64,000 bases of DNA from Actinoplanes sp. TBRC 11911. GTDB lineage: Bacteria; Actinomycetota; Actinomycetes; Mycobacteriales; Micromonosporaceae. The position numbers were made by a program, and so were the translations under genes. Shown one piece after another: positions 57,355-64,000 of the stretch (the first letter of the stretch is position 1; each line of letters begins with the position of its first letter). The stretch is from assembly GCF_012933445.1 (NCBI RefSeq), contig NZ_JABBNC010000007.1, positions 1 through 64,000 on the forward strand, read 5' to 3'. The notes under the pieces are model-generated. The model saw nothing but the letters and a program-made list of their open reading frames with translations, ran no database searches and had not been told where the DNA came from.

Positions 57355-57494
57355 TCGACCGCTACTGGTACGGGATCCTGCGGCTGCACAAGATTCCGCC
57401 GTGGGACCTCGATCGGCTCACCGTCGACCAGCTCACATTTCTGACCAGGCAGGTCGACGCCCACAACGCCGAGATGGCCAAGCTCAACAACTGA
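56860..57494 (+). CDS. Tail assembly chaperone, frameshift fusion (G-T type)
   Basis: After a -1 slip at 57237-57243 the frame continues for about 84 codons, ending DAHNAEMAKLNN just before the tape measure gene. The new C-terminus has SLDELIDRYWYG and LHKIPPWDLDRLTVDQLTFL, a helical domain typical of gpGT-like fusions. The two products in a set ratio help the tape measure protein fold. Confidence 0.75.
57237..57243 (+). promoter_or_regulatory. -1 frameshift slippery heptamer
   Basis: G GGA AAA in the reading frame of the chaperone gene (codons start at 57238 and 57241) is a canonical X-XXY-YYZ slip site. A -1 shift would enter a frame that stays open to 57494. Confidence 0.8.
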
Positions 57495-57506
57495 GGGGGC
57501 CGGGTC

Positions 57507-60188
57507 ATGTCGGAGGTCTCCCTCGCGTTCAACGCGGTCGGCCGTGACCGGGGCGTCAACGCGCTGCTGACCCGCACGAGCAACGCGGTCACCGCCGCGA
57601 ACCTTCGCTCCGCCGCGTCCACCGTGGCGCTCGGCGGGGCGATGGCGTTCACGGCGGCCCGGGCGGTCGCGCTCGCGTCGTCGGCGCTGTCGGCGGCCGG
57701 CGCCGCCGCGGCGATCCCGGCCGGGCTGGCCGGCGGGGTCGCGCTCGTCGGCGCGTACAAAGCGAACACGTTCGGCCTGGCGGACGCCTGGAAGGCCACC
57801 GGCGTCGCGGCGACCGGCGGTGGCGGGAAGGCGTCGCAGGCGGCGCAGAAGGCGGTCAACGACGCCCGGGCGGTGCGGGACGCGCAGTACGCGCTCGCCG
57901 ACGCCCAGCGCGAGGCCGCCCGGGCCACCGAGGCCGTCAACCGGGCCCGCGCCGAGGAGAAGGAACGCCTCGAGGACCTGTCGCGGTCCCTCGCAGGGTC
58001 TCGCCTCGACGAGGAAGCCGCCACCCAGGCAGTCGCTAAAGCCGCGCAGGACCTGGCGGTGGCCCGAGCGGGCGGCAGCAACTACGACATCCAGCAGGCC
58101 GACCTCGCCTACCGCCAGAGCCTGCAGACGCTGGCCGAGGCGAAGGACCGTACGCAAGACCTGGCCACTGAGCAGGCCGACGGGGCAAAGAAGGGCGTCG
58201 AGGGCAGCGATGCCGTGCAGCAGGCGCTGCAGCGGCAGGCGGATGCGCAGGAGCAGGCGCGGCGGGCGGCCGAGCAGCTCGCCGACGCGCAGACCAAAGT
58301 GGAGACCGCGAGTGCGGGCGCGGCGGGTGGCGGGATCGACCCGGCCGCGGCCGCGCTCGCGAAGCTGTCCCCGGCCGGCCGCGACGTGATCCTGACGTTG
58401 CGGGGGTTGGTGCCGGCATGGCAGGGCGCGGCCCGTGCCGGTCAGCAGGCCACGTTCAAAGGCGTGGCCGGGGATCTGCGGGTGTTGTCCGCGACCTACC
58501 TGCCGATGGCCACGTCGTGGCTGACCCGGATGGGCGGGAGCTTCAACACGGCAATACGGCAGAGCTTGGGGCTGGCCACCGCCCGCGACACCGTCCGCGA
58601 CGTCGGGATTTTCACGGGCAACACCGCGGCGGCGACCGACCGGTTGGCGGCCGCGGTCCGGCCGGTGCTCAACGGCATCCTGCAATGGGTCACCGTCGGG
58701 TCCAGCTTCCTGCCGGGCTTCGCTGGTGGGGTCACCGATCTGGCGAAGCAGTTCGAGACGTGGTCGATCCGGATGCGCGAGTCCGGGAAGGCCGCGGACT
58801 GGATCCGCACGGGCGTCGGCTACCTGAGGCAGTTCTGGGCGATCGCGGTCAACGTCGGTGCGACGCTGCTGGCCATCGTCCACGCCGGAGGCGACGGGGG
58901 CGGCACCCTGGACTTCCTGGTCCGCGGCTCGGCTGCTCTGCGGGCGTGGGTGCAGAGCGCCGAGGGCCAGCAGAAGATCGCCCAGTTCTTCGCGGTGCTG
59001 CGCGGTGCCGTGGCGCAGATCGGGCCGCTGCTCGGCGACCTCGCCGGCCACAGCGACGACGTTGGCAGCGCGGTGCACATCTTCGGCGAGTCGGCTCAGT
59101 TCGCCGTCGACCACCTCGGCCCGCTGCTCAAGTTCCTGCCGGTGCTGGCCGCCGGCTATCTGCTGCTCAAGCACTCTGGCATCGCGGCCGGCGTGAGCCT
59201 CGGCGTTAAGGCTTTCCAAATCGCCTCGCAGTTCGCGATGGCCGCGGCAATCCGGGCCCACACCGTGGCGCTGCGGGAGAACACGGTCGCCTCCGGTACG
59301 GCGGCGGCGGCGACCGCCACGAACACCGCGGCGGACAACGCAGGTACCTTCGCCAAGGGCCGTGCCGCCGTAGCGCTGGTGGCCCAGAAGGTGGCGACGG
59401 TCGCCTCCACGGTGGCCACGGGCGCAGCGACCGCCGCTCAGTGGCTGTGGAACGCGGCCATGTCGGCGAACCCGATCGGACTGGTGATCCTCGCGATCGC
59501 CGCCCTGGTCGCCGGGGTGATCCTGCTGTGGAAGCACTCCGACGGCTTCCGGGCGTTCTGGATCGGCGCATGGCACATGATCCAGTCCGCAGCCTCGGCG
59601 GTCTGGGGGTGGGTGAAGAAAAACTGGCCGTTACTGCTGGCGATCTTGACTGGCCCGATCGGGGTCGCGGTCCTGGCGATCACCAAAAACTGGGACAAGA
59701 TCAAGTCCGGAGCGGGCGCGACGAAAGACTGGATCGTCTCCAAGTTCACGTCGCTGACCAGCTGGTTTTCTGGTCTGCCGTCGCGGCTGGGTAAGGCGCT
59801 CGGCGCGCTGTCGCGGTTCTTCACCGCACCGTTCCGGGCGGCGTTCAACGCCGTAGCCGGCCTGTGGAACCGCAGCCTCGGCGGCATGCGCTTTTCGGTG
59901 CCGGGCTGGGTGCCCGGCCTCGGCGGCAACTCCTTCGGCATCCCCACGGTTCCGTACCTGGCCAAGGGCGGCATCGTGCCCGCCGTGCGCGGCGGTATGC
60001 CGATCGTGGCCGGCGAGGGCGGCCAGCGTGAGGTCGTCGCCCCGCTCGACGAGCTGCCGCGGCTGCTGCAGAACGCCGGTGGAAGCGGTGGCACCACCCG
60101 GGTGTGGTTCGACTTCGACGGCGCCGAACGCGAATTCGCGAAGTGGTTCCGCAAGGCCATGCGCACCCAAAACCTGCTGAACGCGTGA
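57507..60188 (+). CDS. Tape measure protein
   Basis: An 893-residue, long helical protein. It has Ala-rich hydrophobic segments (near 40-75 and 540-680), coiled-coil regions (about 115-270, rich in Ala/Gln/Glu), membrane-like segments near 655-680, and a Gly-rich C-terminus with a [18 protein letters not shown] motif. Its length sets the tail length, roughly 130 nm if the usual 0.15 nm per residue holds. The antisense ORFs here are shadows. Confidence 0.88.
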   Translation: MSEVSLAFNAVGRDRGVNALLTRTSNAVTAANLRSAASTVALGGAMAFTAARAVALASSALSAAGAAAAIPAGLAGGVALVGAYKANTFGLADAWKATGVAATGGGGKASQAAQKAVNDARAVRDAQYALADAQREAARATEAVNRARAEEKERLEDLSRSLAGSRLDEEAATQAVAKAAQDLAVARAGGSNYDIQQADLAYRQSLQTLAEAKDRTQDLATEQADGAKKGVEGSDAVQQALQRQADAQEQARRAAEQLADAQTKVETASAGAAGGGIDPAAAALAKLSPAGRDVILTLRGLVPAWQGAARAGQQATFKGVAGDLRVLSATYLPMATSWLTRMGGSFNTAIRQSLGLATARDTVRDVGIFTGNTAAATDRLAAAVRPVLNGILQWVTVGSSFLPGFAGGVTDLAKQFETWSIRMRESGKAADWIRTGVGYLRQFWAIAVNVGATLLAIVHAGGDGGGTLDFLVRGSAALRAWVQSAEGQQKIAQFFAVLRGAVAQIGPLLGDLAGHSDDVGSAVHIFGESAQFAVDHLGPLLKFLPVLAAGYLLLKHSGIAAGVSLGVKAFQIASQFAMAAAIRAHTVALRENTVASGTAAAATATNTAADNAGTFAKGRAAVALVAQKVATVASTVATGAATAAQWLWNAAMSANPIGLVILAIAALVAGVILLWKHSDGFRAFWIGAWHMIQSAASAVWGWVKKNWPLLLAILTGPIGVAVLAITKNWDKIKSGAGATKDWIVSKFTSLTSWFSGLPSRLGKALGALSRFFTAPFRAAFNAVAGLWNRSLGGMRFSVPGWVPGLGGNSFGIPTVPYLAKGGIVPAVRGGMPIVAGEGGQREVVAPLDELPRLLQNAGGSGGTTRVWFDFDGAEREFAKWFRKAMRTQNLLNA

Positions 60189-60198
60189 GGGAGGCGTC

Positions 60199-62883
60199 AT
60201 GGCGTTTCCTCAGACCGTGCTGCCCGTGCGGGTGAAGCTGGCACTGGGCGGCAGCCCGAAAGCCGATCCGGCGACGTGGGTGTGGACCGACATCACACAG
60301 TGGGTGCGCACCGCGTCGGCTATCGAGATCACGGCCGGCCGCTCGGACGAAGGATCCAAGGTCGACCCGGGCAAATGCACCTTGACGATCGACAACCGCG
60401 ACGGCCGATTCAGCACGCGCAACATCCTCGGCGCGTGGTACGGGCAGATCCGCAAGGGCACCCCGTTGCGGGTCGGCACGATCTCTGGCGCGGCGACCTG
60501 GACGGCTGCGGCGGCCAGTACCTGGGGCACGCCGGAGACCGGCGGGCCGTGGACCCTCGAGGGCGGCGGCTGGTCGGCCAGCGCCGGCATGGGCCGGGTG
60601 TCGTTCACCGGCGCGGGGTTCGCGCAGTCGGCGATCCTGACCGGTGCGAGCTGCAGCGACGGCGACGCCACGTTCGTCGTCAGCTCGCCCGTGATCGCCA
60701 CCGGCGCCTCGCTGCGCTACGGGCTGCAGGTCCGCTACACCGACAGCTCCGACCACCTGCACGTGCGGTGCGAGCTCGACCTCTCGGGCGCGGTCAAGGG
60801 CATCATCGGCCGGCAGTCCGGCGGGACGCTGACGGACCTGGCGTCGGCGACGACCGCGTTCACCTACTCCGCGAACGAGCGGATCAAGGTACGCGTCCAA
60901 TGGGACGGCCCGGCGATCCGGCTACGTATCTGGGAGGAGGCGTCGCCGGAACCGACGACGTGGACGGTCACCGCCAACGACACGGTCTGCCAGGGCTCCG
61001 GGGTCGGGTTACGCCCGTGGCGGCCGGCGGCGAACACCAACGCCGGCACCGTGATCATGTCCTTCGACGACCTCGAGATCGAGGCGATCGAACACACCGG
61101 CGTCGTGTGGGAATGGCCGCCGCGCTGGGACAAGTCGCGTAAGGACGCGACCGCCACGATCACCTCGTCCGGGATCCTGCGTCGCCTGCAGCAGGGCAAA
61201 ACGCCGCTGCGGTCCCCGATCACCCGGATGGTGCTGCGCAACAGCCCCTGGGCGTTCTGGGCGCTCGAGGACGAGTCCGAAGCCAAATCGGCCGCCTCGG
61301 CGCTACCGCGCGGTACGGCAGCCGGCGCCAACAACGTCGAGTTCGGCCAGAACAGCCCGGTACTGCCCGGCGCCCTGCAGACCGTCGGCATGACCGCGAG
61401 CACAGTGCTCGCGGCGTCGTTCCTGCCCATGGGCACGCCCACGGTATGGGCGGTGGTGTGGTTCGCGCAGCTGCTCGCCCCGCCGGCGGCCCGGACCACG
61501 ATCATGAAGGTCACCTCGACCGGGACGGTGCGGACCTGGACGTTCGACCTGGACGCCACCGGCATGTATCTGACCGGGGTCGACGCCGACGGCAACACCG
61601 TGATCAGCGCGATCAACTCCTACGCGGCCCAGATCACCCCGCCGCGGTGGATCGCCTACGACCTGATCGTCACGCAGGTCGGCGGCACGATCGACGCGAA
61701 GCTGCTCATCGCGGGCATCGACGTCACGATCAGCGGCGGTTTCTTCATGTCGGACACCGCTACCGGGACGATCGGGGCGCCGACCGGCTGGCGCGCCGAG
61801 GGCTCGCTCGGTTTCAACGGCGGCCGGATGGCCTCCGTAGCCGCGTACAACCACGAGCCCCCGTTCATCGACGCCGAGTTCATCAACGCGGCCAACGGCT
61901 ACGTCGGCGAACTCGCCGCCGCCCGCGTCAAACGGCTCTGCGCGGAGCAAGGCGTCCAACTCGTCGTCGAGCCCGGCGACTCGGAACCGCTCGGCGCCCA
62001 ACGCGTCGACACGTTTTTGAACTTGTTGTACGCGGCGGAGGCCGCGGACCTCGGGATCTTGTACGAGCGTGGTGCCGGGCTCGGCTACCGGCCCCGGTAC
62101 GCGCGATACAACCGGGCGGTCGAGCTCGCGCTCGACTTCGCGCCCGGTGATGTCGCCGAGCCGCCAGAGCCGACCGACGACGACCAGCAGCTGCGCAACT
62201 CCTGGACGATCACGCGGGACGGCGGGTCCAGCGCGGTCGCCCAGGACGACGCCTCTATCGAGGCCGTCGACCTGCTCGACGACAGCGCCACGGTCGCCAT
62301 CGCCACCGACGACCGCCTGCCCGACTGGGCCAACTGGCGCTTGAAGACGACCACGGTCGACGAGTACCGGTGGCCGCTGATCGTGCTGCAGCTGGCCCGC
62401 AACACCGGGCAGATCCCGCTGTGGCGGGCGGCGAAGCCGTTCCCCCGGACCACGATCGCCAACGAACCGTCGCAGGTGGCCGGCAACGCGGTCGACATCA
62501 CGGCGCTGGGGCACACGCAGCGGCTGGAGCCCTACTCGTGGACGGTCGAGCTCAACTGCGCGCCGACCGGGCCGTGGGGCGAGGTCGGCGTGTACGAAAA
62601 GTCGCGGTGGAACCCGCGCACGACCACCCTCAAGACCGGGGTCACCAACAGCGCGATCTCGCTGATCTTCCGCACAACCAACCTCGCGATCACCTGGTCG
62701 ACGAACACGCCCTACGACGTGGTCATCGCGGGTGAACGCCTCACCGTCACGGCGATGGGGACCGCCTCGCTGGTGTCCGGAGCCAACGAACAGACCGCCA
62801 CCGTCACCCGCGGCACGGTCAGCAAGCCTCTCCCGGCCGGCGCTGAGATCCGCATCGCCGCCCGACAACGATACGGACTGTAG
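60199..62883 (+). CDS. Large minor tail protein
   Basis: An 894-residue protein. The N-terminal ITQWVRTASAIEITAGRSDE, then VDPGKCTLTIDNRDGRFS (about 34-70), is a tail-tip domain opening common in actinophages. Residues about 95-300 form a LamG-like beta sandwich insertion. The later part (about 560-880) is tail-tip-like, with a final region of beta repeats. It follows the tape measure gene, the place of distal tail or baseplate proteins. Confidence 0.75.
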   Translation: MAFPQTVLPVRVKLALGGSPKADPATWVWTDITQWVRTASAIEITAGRSDEGSKVDPGKCTLTIDNRDGRFSTRNILGAWYGQIRKGTPLRVGTISGAATWTAAAASTWGTPETGGPWTLEGGGWSASAGMGRVSFTGAGFAQSAILTGASCSDGDATFVVSSPVIATGASLRYGLQVRYTDSSDHLHVRCELDLSGAVKGIIGRQSGGTLTDLASATTAFTYSANERIKVRVQWDGPAIRLRIWEEASPEPTTWTVTANDTVCQGSGVGLRPWRPAANTNAGTVIMSFDDLEIEAIEHTGVVWEWPPRWDKSRKDATATITSSGILRRLQQGKTPLRSPITRMVLRNSPWAFWALEDESEAKSAASALPRGTAAGANNVEFGQNSPVLPGALQTVGMTASTVLAASFLPMGTPTVWAVVWFAQLLAPPAARTTIMKVTSTGTVRTWTFDLDATGMYLTGVDADGNTVISAINSYAAQITPPRWIAYDLIVTQVGGTIDAKLLIAGIDVTISGGFFMSDTATGTIGAPTGWRAEGSLGFNGGRMASVAAYNHEPPFIDAEFINAANGYVGELAAARVKRLCAEQGVQLVVEPGDSEPLGAQRVDTFLNLLYAAEAADLGILYERGAGLGYRPRYARYNRAVELALDFAPGDVAEPPEPTDDDQQLRNSWTITRDGGSSAVAQDDASIEAVDLLDDSATVAIATDDRLPDWANWRLKTTTVDEYRWPLIVLQLARNTGQIPLWRAAKPFPRTTIANEPSQVAGNAVDITALGHTQRLEPYSWTVELNCAPTGPWGEVGVYEKSRWNPRTTTLKTGVTNSAISLIFRTTNLAITWSTNTPYDVVIAGERLTVTAMGTASLVSGANEQTATVTRGTVSKPLPAGAEIRIAARQRYGL

Positions 62884-62892
62884 GAGGCAGCT

Positions 62893-63336
62893 GTGCCGCT
62901 CGCCGGTGACGAGATCTTTCTCGACGACTTCCTGCCACAGCTCGGCCCCTGGACCGCTTTCACGCCGACGTACGGGGCTGCCGGCGGCAGCCCCGCGATC
63001 GGTAACGGCAGCCTCGTCGGCCGCTACCTGCGCATGGGCAAGACGGTCTTCTACGTCGCCCGCATGACCTGGGGTTCGACCACGGTCACCGGCACCAGCT
63101 TCCTGCGGTTCGGGCTGCCCTCCACCCCGAACGCGGCCATCGACTACATCGGCTCGGCGATGCTGCTCGACGTCTCAGCCGGTACGGCCGGCTACCTCAC
63201 CTCCACGTCAATGGCCTCTGCCGTGCCCTACGTCCTCATCGGCGCTCCGACCGGTGGCCTCGTCACGAACACCATTCCGTTCACCCTCGCGTCCGGCGAC
63301 ATCGTCCGCTGGGCCGGCACCTACGAAGAGCCCTAA
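62893..63336 (+). CDS. Minor tail or fiber-tip protein
   Basis: A 147-residue beta-rich protein starting with GTG (TAGGAGG upstream). WTAFTPTYGAAGGSPAIGNGSL, then GRYLRMGKTVFYVARM, is a phrase repeated in many actinophage tail-fiber C-termini. It is a likely host-contact domain encoded as a separate gene. Confidence 0.6.
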   Translation: MPLAGDEIFLDDFLPQLGPWTAFTPTYGAAGGSPAIGNGSLVGRYLRMGKTVFYVARMTWGSTTVTGTSFLRFGLPSTPNAAIDYIGSAMLLDVSAGTAGYLTSTSMASAVPYVLIGAPTGGLVTNTIPFTLASGDIVRWAGTYEEP

Positions 63337-63344
63337 GGAGAACG

Positions 63345-64000
63345 ATGACGATCTACGGCTCGGACGTCTCGCACTACGACCTGCCCAACACCATCGCGAT
63401 GATCCGCGAGGGCATCGTCTTCCAGACACACAAGGCCGGCGGGGACTCCAACGCCGGCGACACGGAACTCGATGACTGGTGGGCATACGTCAAGGGCACC
63501 GATCCGGACGAGGTGCTGCTGGGCACCTACTGGGTGCCGCGGCCCGACCTCTACGGCAACCCGACCAGCGAGGCCGACCGGTGGCTGGGTGTGTTGAACC
63601 GCAGCTGCCCTGGCTGGACGGGCCGCGAGCACATTCTGCAGATCGACGCGGAGAAGTGGCCGGCCGGGGCGAAGACCAAACCGAACCGGGCCTACATCCA
63701 GACGCTGGCGAACCGGCTGATGGCCAAGATGCCCAAGCTGCGGCCGCTCTGCTACGCCTCGAAAGGCCAGTACGGCGACGAACTCCGTGGCCTGACGATC
63801 CCGTTGTGGAACGCCCGCTACCCGCTGCCGAACACGACCGGCGATTTCAAGTCGCTGTACGCGCGGATGGGCGGCGACAAAGGCGGCGGTTGGCAGACCT
63901 ACTCCGGGCAAATGCCTGTCATCTGGCAGTACAGCTCGACCGCGACCATCGGCGGTCAGACCACATCGGACGCCAATGCGTTCCGCGGAACACTGGCGCA
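63345..64000 (+). CDS. GH25 lysozyme-like endolysin (partial)
   Basis: The first 218 residues of an endolysin cut off by the window edge. It starts MTIYGSDVSHYD, the GH25 opening with catalytic-region Asp. LQIDAEKWP near 102 holds the D-x-E pair, and MPVIWQYSS near 192 is a conserved late strand. It cleaves the beta-1,4 bond between MurNAc and GlcNAc to release progeny. AAGGAG ribosome site. The holin and integrase are expected outside the window. Confidence 0.85.
   Translation, partial: MTIYGSDVSHYDLPNTIAMIREGIVFQTHKAGGDSNAGDTELDDWWAYVKGTDPDEVLLGTYWVPRPDLYGNPTSEADRWLGVLNRSCPGWTGREHILQIDAEKWPAGAKTKPNRAYIQTLANRLMAKMPKLRPLCYASKGQYGDELRGLTIPLWNARYPLPNTTGDFKSLYARMGGDKGGGWQTYSGQMPVIWQYSSTATIGGQTTSDANAFRGTLA

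Noticed and set aside
57036..59576. An 846-codon leftward ORF opposite the tape measure gene
   Set aside because: It is the high-GC shadow of a helical, Ala-rich gene. The translation is Arg/Gly/Gln-rich without domains, and all neighbours are rightward.
27112..64000. Integrase gene for the prophage
   Set aside because: I searched for tyrosine (R...HxxR...Y) and serine recombinase motifs and saw none. It is presumably to the right of the window.

Overview
The window is very GC-rich and looks like an actinomycete chromosome, probably Micromonosporaceae (for example an Actinoplanes relative), carrying the left part of a siphovirus-type prophage. The evidence for the host is gene content: a mycothiol gene (mshD), a GlnR-type nitrogen regulator, a Nur-like Fur protein, an HbhA-like gene with its regulator, and a pst/pit phosphate cluster. 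From memory, several of these neighbours match the order in Streptomyces coelicolor around SCO4137-SCO4180. The genus is an inference.

Host part (1 to about 27,070). The window opens with seven 67-bp tandem repeats. Then come an HbhA/XRE/DUF2516/hydrolase operon, an asparaginase-BKACE pair, ygfZ-nur, pabC, a nitrobindin-like gene preceded by a 34-residue membrane peptide, and a DsrE protein. Next is a small accessory island (10,180-11,400): a class II Fic protein behind a 40-bp palindrome, a lone HTH gene, and a MazF-type toxin-antitoxin pair flanked by a broken partial copy of the neighbouring NUDIX gene. DinG, DUF402, a DUF47-PiT phosphate pair, about 1 kb of repeats with a possible MITE, an oxidoreductase, a second NUDIX gene, pstSCAB with a PHO box, a universal stress protein, mshD and glnR complete this part.

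Prophage part (about 27,070 to past 64,000). A leftward repressor and a rightward cro-like gene face each other across three 17-bp operators, and both promoters look leaderless. The rightward early operon is tiled with 1-, 4- and 8-bp overlaps. It holds a BldC/excisionase-like protein, a 27-residue basic micro-ORF, an ECF sigma factor, small zinc-finger proteins, a doubly duplicated LuxR protein, an RNA-repair pair (Rnl1-like ligase plus kinase-phosphatase), an LPXTG surface protein, an exonuclease and a DUF5131 protein, and ends at a terminator. A second block starts with an HNH gene and leads to an initiator-like tRNA (CAT) and a foreign-looking HNH gene. The late operon then follows: small and large terminase, a possible Acb2-like gene, portal, protease, capsid, connector proteins, two paralogous tail-tube genes with a terminator between them, tail chaperones with a -1 slippery site, tape measure, minor tail proteins and a GH25 lysin cut by the window edge. 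No integrase is visible, so the right end lies outside.

The most interesting part is the prophage's RNA-centred equipment: RNA ligase, end-healing enzyme, initiator-derived tRNA and its own sigma factor. Together with the operator-controlled switch, these suggest a phage prepared for attack on, or takeover of, host tRNA and translation. That reading is inference; the gene identities rest on visible motifs.
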